A stretch of 64,000 nucleotides of DNA from contig NZ_CP126241.1 in the NCBI RefSeq assembly GCF_030142075.1, forward strand, positions 2,356,001 to 2,420,000, in the 5' to 3' direction. The translations under genes and the position numbers were made by a program. The first letter of the stretch is position 1. The number at the start of each line of letters is the position of its first letter. The notes under the pieces are model-generated. The model saw only the letters and a program-made list of their open reading frames with translations. It did not search any database and was not told the origin of the DNA. Positions 34,148-42,597 of this stretch are shown piece by piece. The stretch is from Arthrobacter sp. zg-Y20. GTDB taxonomy: Bacteria > Actinomycetota > Actinomycetes > Actinomycetales > Micrococcaceae.

Positions 34148-37100
34148 TCAGGCTATGGCTGCCTCTCCCGCGGTGTAGTGCACGGTAGAGCCGTTGCGTC
34201 CCTTGAGGATTTGCAGCTGGGCCGGTATCCGCAGCTTCATCTCGGCGACGTGGCTGACCAGGCCCACCACCCGGCCGCCGTCGCGGAGGCCCTCGAGTGC
34301 GTCCATCACCTGCTCGAGTGATTGTTCATCGAGGCTGCCGAAGCCCTCGTCCACAAACAGGGTCTCAATGTTCACTCCCCCCGCTTCCTGCTGCACAACA
34401 TCTGCCAGCCCCAGGGCAAGGGACAGGGAGGCCATAAAGCTTTCGCCGCCGGAGAGCGTTGACGTGTCCCGGTGCTGGCCGGTCCATTCATCCGTCACAT
34501 GCAGGCCCAGCCCGGCCTTGCGGTTGCCGGACTTGGAGTCGCTGTGCACCAGCGCATACCGCCCACCGGTCATCGCGGCAAGCCGTTCGGTAGCCGCTGC
34601 GGCCACCTGTTCCAGGCGGGCAGCCAGGACGTAGGTGCTGAGGGTCATCTTGTACTCGTTTTCGCCACCGCCGCGGGCCGTGTCGGCCACAGACTGCAGC
34701 AGGTCCCTGCGCGCCCGCAGAGGTGCTGTCCGTTCCAGTGCCTGGGTCAGCTCCGTCGAGTACTCCGCGAGCCGGACCGCCGATCCTTCCAGCAGCCGGA
34801 CCAGCAGGGCAGCTTCCTCCTGCTCCTTGCGGGCAAGTGCCGCCGCCTCGGAGGCTTCCTCGACGTCTTCCTCATCGGGTACGGGCAGCAGTTCTCCGGT
34901 GTTGTCTTCCGGCGCGGCAGCCTCTTGCCCTTCCCGCCGCAGCAGCAGACGGCGGCCTTCCTCTTCCCATTCCTGCAGTGCGGAACGGTAGGCATCGGCC
35001 GTAGCGGCATCAAGCAGGGCTCCGCTGACTTCCGTGCCCGAGCTGAAAGCGGTCCCGGTCAGGGCATCCCGGAGTTCAGCGCTGACGCGGACAAGTTCCT
35101 CCCGGGAGGCCTCGGCGGCAGCCGCGGTTTCCCGCGCGGCGCGGACGAGACCGCCAAGGAGCGTCAGCGACTGCACCCGCTCGGCTATGCTCTCGAAGCC
35201 GTGCAATGCCGCCGCCACCCGGGCGGTCAGCTCGGCGGCCTGTTCCCGGGCAGCTTCGGCCCGGGACTGTGCCTGTGCCGCTTCGAGGAGACTCCCCGAA
35301 CGCTCCGTATCCAGCGCTGCCAGATCCGCAGCGATCCGCTCCAGCCTGCCGGCAGCCTCTGCCTGCTTCCGGCCGGCGGCGCGGGCCTCTTCCAAGGCTG
35401 CCAGGGAAGCGTCCAGCTGTTCCTGCGCGGAGGCTGGATCTCCGTCGCCGCCGCGTGCCCGCAGGGCAGCTGCCGCTTCGGCGGCAGTGCCCGCAACGCG
35501 CGCCGCGGCGTCGAAGGCTGCCTCGGCTGCCTCGGCACGGGCCTTGGCGTTCTGTTCAGCTTCCCGGGTGACTGCGGTCTGGCCCGGGGGCAGAGCTGCA
35601 GGGTCCGGATGCTCCAGACCACCGCACACCGGGCAGGCAGCCCCGTCCGCCAGTTCCTGTGCCAGTTCCGCTGCTGCCTGCTCAAGCCGCACCTGCAGCA
35701 GGTCCTGCCAAGCCTGCCGAAGGTCCTGGTACTGCTGCCGGGCATCAGCGGCGGCCTGTTCAGCGGACCCTGCCTTTTCGCGGGAGTCGGCGTAGCTGCG
35801 GATGGTGGCGACCAGTTCTTCGGCCCGGGTCACAGCTGAGGCTGCCCGGGACTCCCCCTCAGCCAGCCGGTCCAGGTCCGCTGCTTCGGATGACAGGCGG
35901 GTTTCCTCTTCGCGCAGGGACGCCGCCGTGTCCCCTGCCTTGGCTGCCTGCGAGCGCCGGGTTTCAGCAGTGGCTTCCTCCGTCGCTGCGCGGGCCAGGA
36001 GCGCATGGATGCGCTCTTCGTCTTCCAGCGCGGCGTTCGCTGCGGCCAGGTCCGCCCCGGTCCGGGCAACAAGTCCTTCGGGCAGCGCAGCAGCAGGATC
36101 GGGGACCGGGTCCACGGACGGCATCTGGTAGGCGGCCGCCAACGGGTGGGCGGTGAGCTCCGTCCACGCGGCCTCCCATGCGGTAATCCGAGACGAGGCG
36201 CGTTCCTGCGCTGCGTCCACCGTCCGCACGTAGCCGGCCACCGCGGAAGCGGCAGTATGGGTTGCCAGCGCGTTTCGCTGCTCCCGGAGCCCGGCTCCGG
36301 TTTTTTCGTGGTCGGCTTCGTCCCGGACCAGTTGCGCCAGGGCCAGGCCGCGTGCCCGCAGGTGAACCAGGTCCTGCAGGTGCTTCTCGGCACGTTCCCG
36401 GACTGCCCGCAGCTGCGCCAGCTCGTCCCGGGCAGCAGCGGTCCGTGTGCCCAGCTCGGCACGGAAGGCGGCGATTTCCTGTTCGGGCTGTTCAATCCCC
36501 GCGCTGGCTGCCGCGGATTCGGCCGGCACCGCCGTATTGTCGTCCGCCTCCCCGGCCAGGGCGCCGAACTCGTCACGGTAACGGCTGATTTCATCCCGTG
36601 CCCGGCGCAGGACGTGCTCGGACTGTGCCCGGGCTGCTTCGAAGCGCTGTTCCGCCTCGGTCAGCTCGGCCTTCAACTGGCGCTCGATGTCCTCGAACCG
36701 TGAGGTACCGAAGAGCTGCTGCAGCAGCGCTTCCCTGGAGGCGGCGTCAGCCCGCAGGAACGCAGCAAAGTCTCCCTGCGGCAGCATCACCACCCGGGTG
36801 AACTGTTCCCGGTTCATTCCGAGCAGTTCGGTGATCTCGGTGGAGGCTTCATCATTGCGGGAAGACTTTTCCACCCAGGCTCCGCCGGTGTATTCGCGCA
36901 GCAGCGTTTTTGCCTGCTCGGCAACAGTGCTCCGGCCGCCGGCCCGCTTGGCCGGACGCTCCCACTGGGGGTTGCGGACCACCTCGAAGCGGCGGGTTCC
37001 GGAGCTGAACTCGCACACCACTTCCGGAGCGGTTGCCGGGTCCGCGTGGTCGCTGCGCAGCCGGCGGGCCTGCTGCCTGGCGCCGGGGACGGCACCGTAC

Positions 37101-37255
37101 AGGGCATAGCAAACAGCGTCCAGCACGCTGGTCTTTCCGGCACCGGTGGGACCGTTGAGGAGGAACAGGCCGTGTGCGCCCAGCTCGTCGAAGTCGATGA
37201 CCTGGCGTTCGGCAAACGGGCCGAAGGCCTGGATTTCCAAGCGGTGGATCCTCAC
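34148..37255 (-). CDS. sbcC: SbcC, ATPase subunit of the SbcCD nuclease
   Basis: A 1035-residue SMC-like ATPase of the Mre11-Rad50 family. With SbcD it cuts hairpins and DNA ends, acting in repair and in clearing palindromes. Walker A GPTGAGKT is at 35-42, long Ala/Glu/Arg-rich coiled coils flank the zinc hook CPVC near residue 540, and LSGGESF with Walker B/D-loop FVDEGFGSLDE lies in the last 110 residues. The ATG overlaps the SbcD stop by four bases (ATGA), giving a tight operon. Full length and intact. Confidence 0.96.
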   Translation of the reverse strand: MRIHRLEIQAFGPFAERQVIDFDELGAHGLFLLNGPTGAGKTSVLDAVCYALYGAVPGARQQARRLRSDHADPATAPEVVCEFSSGTRRFEVVRNPQWERPAKRAGGRSTVAEQAKTLLREYTGGAWVEKSSRNDEASTEITELLGMNREQFTRVVMLPQGDFAAFLRADAASREALLQQLFGTSRFEDIERQLKAELTEAEQRFEAARAQSEHVLRRARDEISRYRDEFGALAGEADDNTAVPAESAAASAGIEQPEQEIAAFRAELGTRTAAARDELAQLRAVRERAEKHLQDLVHLRARGLALAQLVRDEADHEKTGAGLREQRNALATHTAASAVAGYVRTVDAAQERASSRITAWEAAWTELTAHPLAAAYQMPSVDPVPDPAAALPEGLVARTGADLAAANAALEDEERIHALLARAATEEATAETRRSQAAKAGDTAASLREEETRLSSEAADLDRLAEGESRAASAVTRAEELVATIRSYADSREKAGSAEQAAADARQQYQDLRQAWQDLLQVRLEQAAAELAQELADGAACPVCGGLEHPDPAALPPGQTAVTREAEQNAKARAEAAEAAFDAAARVAGTAAEAAAALRARGGDGDPASAQEQLDASLAALEEARAAGRKQAEAAGRLERIAADLAALDTERSGSLLEAAQAQSRAEAAREQAAELTARVAAALHGFESIAERVQSLTLLGGLVRAARETAAAAEASREELVRVSAELRDALTGTAFSSGTEVSGALLDAATADAYRSALQEWEEEGRRLLLRREGQEAAAPEDNTGELLPVPDEEDVEEASEAAALARKEQEEAALLVRLLEGSAVRLAEYSTELTQALERTAPLRARRDLLQSVADTARGGGENEYKMTLSTYVLAARLEQVAAAATERLAAMTGGRYALVHSDSKSGNRKAGLGLHVTDEWTGQHRDTSTLSGGESFMASLSLALGLADVVQQEAGGVNIETLFVDEGFGSLDEQSLEQVMDALEGLRDGGRVVGLVSHVAEMKLRIPAQLQILKGRNGSTVHYTAGEAAIA

Positions 37256-38415
37256 TGTGCTGCCTCCGATTCGCGGACCTTGTCCAGGATTTCCCTAAAG
37301 AGGTCCTTCTCTTCCTCTGCGGCGCTGCGGGAGCGCACGTGCTCCAGGAAGCCGCAGCAGATGTCCAGGTCATCCGTGGCTTTCGCCAGCCGCTGGCTGT
37401 AAGTCTGGGCCGGCCCGCGGACCCCGCCTTCGGGGTCGAAGGTGAGCACCAGAGTGTCCGGGAACCTGGTGCGCAGCAGTTCCATGGCTTTGGCCGGCCG
37501 CTGGCTGTCCGTCAGCGTCACCTGGCAGTAGGCGTCTTCGGCATCGGCAAGTGCCGGGTCCGCCAGGAGATCGGCAAGCTTACCGCGCAGCACCGCGAGC
37601 CGGCGGGGCGCAGGCCAGGTGACGGCCTCGGCGGTAACCAGCCCGTCGCCGTCGAACTCCAGGAGCCAGCCGCCCTTGGCCTGGCGCGCCTCGGAGAAGG
37701 AGTAGGGCAGTGGCGAACCGCTGTAACGGACGGTGGGGCTGAGCTGCTGCCGTCCATGCAGGTGCCCGAGCGCGGTGTAGGAAAACCCGTCGAAAAGATC
37801 CAGCGGAACAGCTCCCAGCCCGCCCACGGCGAGGTCGCGCTCACTGTCGCTGCTGATGCCGCCGCTCGCGAAGGTATGCGCCATGACCACGGAGGTCACG
37901 GGGGCGCCGGCCTCTTGCCTGGTGCGGATGTCCTGCCGGATGCGTTCTACAGCAGCAGCGGTGACGGAGAAGTGGTTCGGCTCCTGGACGCCGAGCTCCG
38001 GCGCGGCCAGCCGCGGTTCCAGATAGGGAATGCCGTAGACCGCCAGCGTGCCGCCGGCGGCGGGCAGCAGCACCGGACGGGCAATGTCCTGGTAGCGGGT
38101 ACGCAGGTGCACCCCGGCACGCTCAAACAAGGCGCTGCCGAATCCCAGCCGGGCAGCGGAGTCGTGGTTGCCGCTGGACAGCACCACTGCGGCGCCTGCA
38201 CCCGTGATGCGCTCCAGTGCGGAATCCAGCAGGCGGACCGTGTCCACCGCAGGCAGCGCACGGTCGTAAACGTCTCCGGCAATAAGCACGGCGTCGACGC
38301 CGCGTTCCCGGACGGTGTCCACCAGTGCATCGATGAAGTCCGCCTGGGCATCCAGCATTCCCACGCCGTGGAAGGACCTGCCCAGGTGCCAGTCTGAAGT
38401 GTGCAGTATGCGCAT
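37252..38415 (-). CDS. sbcD: SbcD, nuclease subunit of SbcCD
   Basis: A 387-residue calcineurin-like metallophosphoesterase nuclease. Dimanganese ligands are visible: Asp8 and His10 (TSDWHLGRS), Asp48 (AGDVYD), Asn83 and His84 (SGNHD), the His in VMAHTFA and the pair in LGHLHG. It precedes and overlaps sbcC. On the minus strand TAGCTT at 38423-38428 ends seven bases before the ATG, a leaderless promoter. No SOS box is seen upstream. Confidence 0.96.
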   Translation of the reverse strand: MRILHTSDWHLGRSFHGVGMLDAQADFIDALVDTVRERGVDAVLIAGDVYDRALPAVDTVRLLDSALERITGAGAAVVLSSGNHDSAARLGFGSALFERAGVHLRTRYQDIARPVLLPAAGGTLAVYGIPYLEPRLAAPELGVQEPNHFSVTAAAVERIRQDIRTRQEAGAPVTSVVMAHTFASGGISSDSERDLAVGGLGAVPLDLFDGFSYTALGHLHGRQQLSPTVRYSGSPLPYSFSEARQAKGGWLLEFDGDGLVTAEAVTWPAPRRLAVLRGKLADLLADPALADAEDAYCQVTLTDSQRPAKAMELLRTRFPDTLVLTFDPEGGVRGPAQTYSQRLAKATDDLDICCGFLEHVRSRSAAEEEKDLFREILDKVRESEAAQ

Positions 38416-38454
38416 GTCTTCAAAGCTACCTGCCGGGTCCGACAGTTAACGGAT

Positions 38455-38484
38455 CGGGGGCAGCGGCGTCCGCCACTGCCCCCG
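38455..38484 (-). terminator. Hairpin after the aquaporin gene
   Basis: CGGGGGCAG pairs with CTGCCCCCG, with an inner CGG/CCG pair, 24 bases past the aquaporin stop. No U tract follows on the minus strand, so this may be a weak terminator or an mRNA end stabiliser. Confidence 0.5.
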
Positions 38485-38508
38485 TCGATATTGTCCGGTT
38501 CTTAGGTG

Positions 38509-39507
38509 CTAGGCGCGGCCGCCCGGTGTTCCGTCCTGCGGACGGTCCTCATCCGTGGAACGGGCGGAGGGCTTGTCGAAGAAACCGCGGGTTTCCTCGT
38601 CCACCACCGGCGAGGTGCCGGTGACGGGCTTGGCTGCTGCCGGGTTCGCCGTGGCGGAATTGGCCGCGGCCGGCGTGGCGGTCTCGACATGCTCTGCTGT
38701 TTCCGCGCGGACGTGGTCGTGGGTGCCGCGGCGGGATTCGACCGTCATATCAACGCTGAGGAAGATCAGTCCTGCGATAACTGCGCCCAGCAGGGGTGCA
38801 GCCCAGAAGAGCCAGAGCTGCTCCAGCGCGCTGCCTCCGGCAAAGATGGCGGTGGCGGTGGAACGGGCGGGGTTGATGCCGCCGCCGGTGACCGGGGCCA
38901 GCATGGTCAGCAGCACTGCATAGGTCACGCCGACGGCGAAGGCTGCTGCCACCGCACCGTAACGGCGGGCGGTCGCACCAAGGAAGACGGCTGTCAGCAG
39001 GGCGCCGGAAATAACTTCCAGCAGCAGCGCGCTGGGCAGCGGGAATTCGGTGGGCGAGTTCTCCGCGTAGCCGTTGGAGGCGCTGAGGAAGAATTCCTTC
39101 GTCTGTGCACCGAACTGGTCATGGCCGTTGATGGCCACCCACAGGATGGCGACGCCGAGAATGGCACCCACAAGCTGGGCCAGGATGTAGGGAAGGACGT
39201 ACTTCCATGCCGTCCGCCCGGCCACGGCACTGCCGAGGGTGATGGCCGGGTTGAAGTGCCCGCCGGAGATGTAGCCGAAGGCCACCATGGCAGCGGCCAG
39301 CGCCAGTCCGAAAGCCAGCGGGGACGTGATGCCCGTGCCGGTGGCGAAGATGGCGACCGCCACACCAACGAAAACGAGCAGGAACGATCCGATGGCCTCT
39401 GCCACGGAGCGTCCCACAAACCCGTAGTCGTAGCCGCGGTCTGCGGGCGCTGCTTCGCGGGCGGATACTGCCCGCGCACCGCTCAGGGGTAAGGACTCAG
39501 ATGACAT
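38509..39507 (-). CDS. Aquaporin (MIP family) with long C-terminal tail
   Basis: A 332-residue six-helix water or small-solute channel. The two NPA boxes are at 86-88 (GGHFNPAIT) and 212-214 (GGGINPARS), the latter with the selectivity-filter Arg215. The sequence is closest to AqpZ-type water channels rather than glycerol facilitators, judging by GGGINPARS and the lack of the long glycerol-facilitator loops. About 85 residues after the last helix form a hydrophilic Ala/Thr/Asp-rich tail, which is longer than usual and probably cytoplasmic. AGGAAA lies about ten bases before the ATG. Confidence 0.9.
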   Translation of the reverse strand: MSSESLPLSGARAVSAREAAPADRGYDYGFVGRSVAEAIGSFLLVFVGVAVAIFATGTGITSPLAFGLALAAAMVAFGYISGGHFNPAITLGSAVAGRTAWKYVLPYILAQLVGAILGVAILWVAINGHDQFGAQTKEFFLSASNGYAENSPTEFPLPSALLLEVISGALLTAVFLGATARRYGAVAAAFAVGVTYAVLLTMLAPVTGGGINPARSTATAIFAGGSALEQLWLFWAAPLLGAVIAGLIFLSVDMTVESRRGTHDHVRAETAEHVETATPAAANSATANPAAAKPVTGTSPVVDEETRGFFDKPSARSTDEDRPQDGTPGGRA

Positions 39508-39692
39508 GGAAGAAGATTTCCTAACGTGTGGTTGGTGCCGCCGGCATGCAGCCGCCGGTACAGAGACATGTTTTCGAACTCACAACAAACTACCCCACCG
39601 TTTCAGTGCAGTCTGTTAACTCCCTGAATATCCCCTGTGCATCCAGCCTTCCGGCTCCGGGCCAGGAAGCGCCCAGCACCTATGCTGGAGTG

Positions 39693-40736
39693 GTGAGTTC
39701 CGAACCGCATTCCGTTCCCGTGTCCGCTTCCTTCGCATCTTTGTCCGGCAAGATCCGGGGATGCCTGTTAGGCGGTGCCCTCGGCGACGCCTTCGCGAAT
39801 CCGGTGCCGCCGCGGGATGCAGCGGGACTGGGGATTACAGCGGATACGCAATTGGCCCTCTACTCGCTGGATGGCCTGCAGGAAGCCATCGAGTGGGCCA
39901 ATCAGGGGTTGGGAGCCGATGAGACAGCCTGCATCTGGCTGGCGTACCTGCGCTGGCTCCGCAGCCGGGGACTGCCGCTGCCCGAAGCGGGCCTGGTGCC
40001 TCAGCCGCGCGCCATAGACGCCGAACCGCTGCTTCGCTCTGCAGACGGCGCTGCCGATGCTGCCGGCGCGGATCCGGAAGTGCTCGCGGCCCTGTCCACG
40101 GGGGAAATGGCAACCCGGCAGCGTCCGGTCAACACCGAAAACAGTTCCGCTGCACCCCTGGTCCGCTCAGCTCCGTTCGGACTGCTGCCCTATGTGGGTG
40201 CGGAAACGGTCTACAAGCTGAGCTTGGATGCAGCGTCGCTGACCCACGGGCACCCGGCGTCCCGACATGCCGCGGCGGTCTTTGCCTCCACGGTGCACGG
40301 ACTGCTGGCTCCCGGGGCTACCTTGCGCGGCGCAGCGGAGGCGGCCACGGAGCAGGCCGCACTGGTTGCGTCCGACGACGGCGGCTCCCCCGAGCTCGTG
40401 AAGCGACTGCAGGCCGTCTTGGCCGGCACATCTGTGGATGGCACCGTCACCGGAGAAGATACCCGGCCAGCCGCAGCAGAGGACGCACTTGCCCTGGGGC
40501 TGGAGATCGCCCTCGCTGCCGCTGACAGTTCGGTTCCTGACTCCGCCGGCGCCATAGTGCCGGCCGCTGTCCGTCAGGCTGCCCTCCGTGGCGGCGCGCC
40601 AGCCGCCGTGGTCGCCGGCAGCATGCTTGGAACGCTTTATGGACCGTCGGCGCTGCCCGATGCCGACGCCCTCCGAGAGCACAGCGCCATCGAGAAAATC
40701 GCTGGTGCTTTCGCGGCAACGACCATTGCCCCTTAG
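39693..40736 (+). CDS. ADP-ribosylglycohydrolase-like protein lacking metal ligands
   Basis: A 347-residue all-helical protein of the ADP-ribosylglycohydrolase (DraG/ARH) family: CLLGGALGDAFANPV at 24-38 and LTHGHPASRHAAAVF in the middle are recognisable family blocks. The two metal sites are damaged. The usual (S/T)DDT reads TADT at 49-52, and the usual DTDT before the last Ala-rich helix reads APAA at 302-305. It therefore probably cannot hydrolyse ADP-ribose and may be a binding or regulatory protein. I start at GTG 39693: TATGCT (39681-39686) ends six bases upstream. The frame is open for 55 more codons upstream, but these are unlike the family. Confidence 0.82.
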   Translation: MSSEPHSVPVSASFASLSGKIRGCLLGGALGDAFANPVPPRDAAGLGITADTQLALYSLDGLQEAIEWANQGLGADETACIWLAYLRWLRSRGLPLPEAGLVPQPRAIDAEPLLRSADGAADAAGADPEVLAALSTGEMATRQRPVNTENSSAAPLVRSAPFGLLPYVGAETVYKLSLDAASLTHGHPASRHAAAVFASTVHGLLAPGATLRGAAEAATEQAALVASDDGGSPELVKRLQAVLAGTSVDGTVTGEDTRPAAAEDALALGLEIALAAADSSVPDSAGAIVPAAVRQAALRGGAPAAVVAGSMLGTLYGPSALPDADALREHSAIEKIAGAFAATTIAP

Positions 40737-40766
40737 CTCTGTCCCGGCTTTCCCGGTGCAGTGCAG

Positions 40767-42464
40767 CTACGTACCCGGCAAGGGTGGGGCGGTTGACCGG
40801 TAGAGGTGGCCGGTTGGCGCGATGATGTCCACGGTGTGGCGACGGGCAGCAGCAGTGGCCTTCCGGACCCGCGATCTCGGGTGGCCGGTAGTACCGGACG
40901 CCCCGATGACGGCCGCTTTCCACCCTGGCGCTTCCTTGGCCTGGTTGCACGCCTCGCACAGCCCCTGGATATTGGCTGCCTCCGTGGGACCGTCATCACG
41001 GTGCGGCCGGATGTGGTCCTGGTGCCGGATCGGCGCATCACACCACGGGGTCCGGCACGCCTGGTCCCTAGCCGTGACCAATCGGGCCAGGGACACAGGT
41101 ACGAAACGCGCCTTCGAGTCCATAGCCAGCAGCTCCCCGGAACTCGGGGCAGTGTAGAGGCGGCGCAGCCAGAATCCGGTCGGGCCAGGCGCACTGCCGG
41201 TCGGGCCAGGCGCACTGGCGGTAGAACCGCTTGAAGGATCTCCGGAGCCATGGGAGGCATCTGTCGGGGACTCCCCCGGCTTCCCTGTCTTCTGAGCCCT
41301 TCGACGGGCGCCCTTACCTGCCAGATCCCGCGCCCACGGCGCCGGCACTATTCCGTAGCCGGTCAAGTGTGCCGGCTCCCGATCCCCGGCCAGCAGGGTT
41401 CGGTCCGTCATTACCAGCTGCACTTCCACCGGCGCCTGCTCAGCCTTTGCCTGGCCGGTGATGCGTTCGACCATGGTGTCGGCCATGATCTGGCCCCGGC
41501 CGCGGACATCACCTCGGGCCCGCAACGAATCCGCAGCACGGCTCAGTGCCGCATACACCGCAACCCCCTGGGCCACCGGCAGCAGACCCGTCAGGTAGGT
41601 CATGGTGTCCGGAGCCGGACGGCAGGACACAAACCGGTCCGCCTCCGCCTTCGCCGCCCGCCGCACCAACGCGGCCTGATCAAGCCGGTACGTGATCTTC
41701 CGGATCCTCGCTATCAGGCGCTGATCCCCCAATCCGTCCAGCCCGGCAGGATCCCCGGCGATTTCCTGATCTACCAGTTGCCGGTCCTCCACGGACAGGC
41801 AGGCGGTCTCGCGGACCAGCAGGGTCGCCCGCCACTCACTAATGTGGCCTTCCGAGAACGCTTTGAGCGTGCACGGCATCTCCCGGGTCAAGGCCTTCGC
41901 GAAGCCCAGGATCCGGCCGCCGCGGGCCGGAGACTCCCGCCGCGCCAACGCCACCTGCGCTCCAACGCCCACACCCTGTTTCTCCGCGGGCAGTCCGGCC
42001 CGGGCATGAGCCGCACGCACGGACACGTCCAACGCCGCCGCGGCACGGGCCTGCGCCGCACACGCAGCAGCCTTCAGCTCCTCCAAAGCACGGAGCCGGT
42101 CAACAAGCCCTGCATCCGAATCAGCAGCAATCGCGGCCAGGGATTCCCCGGAGGCGAGCGCCCGGGACCAAGAGGCCAACTCAACAACAGATGCAACGTC
42201 CTCGCCCGGGGCTAGGCGGCCGGTCTGGCCCACAGGCCGTTCACACACTGCCGGACCAGGCCCTGGTGACGAGGACGGCGTCCTTGCCGTTGCACCTGCA
42301 CCTGCCTCTGCCTCTGCCCCTGCGCTCGTTTTCATCTTCGTCTTCGACGCCGTTGCCGGAGCCGCAGCGGAGGCACTCGCGGGCGCAAGGCGGAAAACAG
42401 GCGCCGGTCGGGGACCCGAGGGGTCGGGCTGCAAGCACTCCGCCACTCGCAATGATTCGAACAT
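40767..42464 (-). CDS. DUF222/HNH endonuclease domain protein (13E12-like)
   Basis: A 565-residue protein with an N-terminal/central DUF222 domain (about residues 85-390) and a C-terminal HNH nuclease domain (about 460-515: CRTPWCDAPIRHQDHI, then ANIQGLCEACN). This is the architecture of the mycobacterial 13E12 REP family. Such proteins are abundant in Actinobacteria and their role is unclear. An SOS box covers the ATG at 42464, and -35/-10 elements fit a leaderless start there, so expression is probably repressed by LexA. A TTG start 12 codons upstream is possible but would lie in the promoter. Confidence 0.9.
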   Translation of the reverse strand: MFESLRVAECLQPDPSGPRPAPVFRLAPASASAAAPATASKTKMKTSAGAEAEAGAGATARTPSSSPGPGPAVCERPVGQTGRLAPGEDVASVVELASWSRALASGESLAAIAADSDAGLVDRLRALEELKAAACAAQARAAAALDVSVRAAHARAGLPAEKQGVGVGAQVALARRESPARGGRILGFAKALTREMPCTLKAFSEGHISEWRATLLVRETACLSVEDRQLVDQEIAGDPAGLDGLGDQRLIARIRKITYRLDQAALVRRAAKAEADRFVSCRPAPDTMTYLTGLLPVAQGVAVYAALSRAADSLRARGDVRGRGQIMADTMVERITGQAKAEQAPVEVQLVMTDRTLLAGDREPAHLTGYGIVPAPWARDLAGKGARRRAQKTGKPGESPTDASHGSGDPSSGSTASAPGPTGSAPGPTGFWLRRLYTAPSSGELLAMDSKARFVPVSLARLVTARDQACRTPWCDAPIRHQDHIRPHRDDGPTEAANIQGLCEACNQAKEAPGWKAAVIGASGTTGHPRSRVRKATAAARRHTVDIIAPTGHLYRSTAPPLPGT

Positions 42465-42472
42465 GTGTTCGA
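42457..42472. promoter_or_regulatory. LexA binding site (SOS box)
   Basis: TCGAACATGTGTTCGA has 7-base complementary arms and matches the mycobacterial/actinobacterial SOS box TCGAAC-N4-GTTCGA exactly. It starts at the last base of the -10 box and includes the ATG of the HNH gene, so bound LexA would block transcription initiation. Confidence 0.85.
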
Positions 42473-42500
42473 TAATAACAACCGCAAAAGTTCGCAACAA
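42472..42500 (-). promoter_or_regulatory. Promoter of the DUF222/HNH gene
   Basis: On the minus strand TTGTTG (42500-42495), a 17-base spacer and TATTAT (42477-42472) form a strong consensus-like promoter. The -10 ends seven bases before the ATG at 42464, so the transcript is leaderless. Confidence 0.7.
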
Positions 42501-42597
42501 CAGGTGTTTTTGAGCCTGTGGACAAAGTACTTATACAAACAGGTACAGGACACCCGGCGCGGCGATACACCAGACGGACGGCCGCGCCGCCCTCCCC

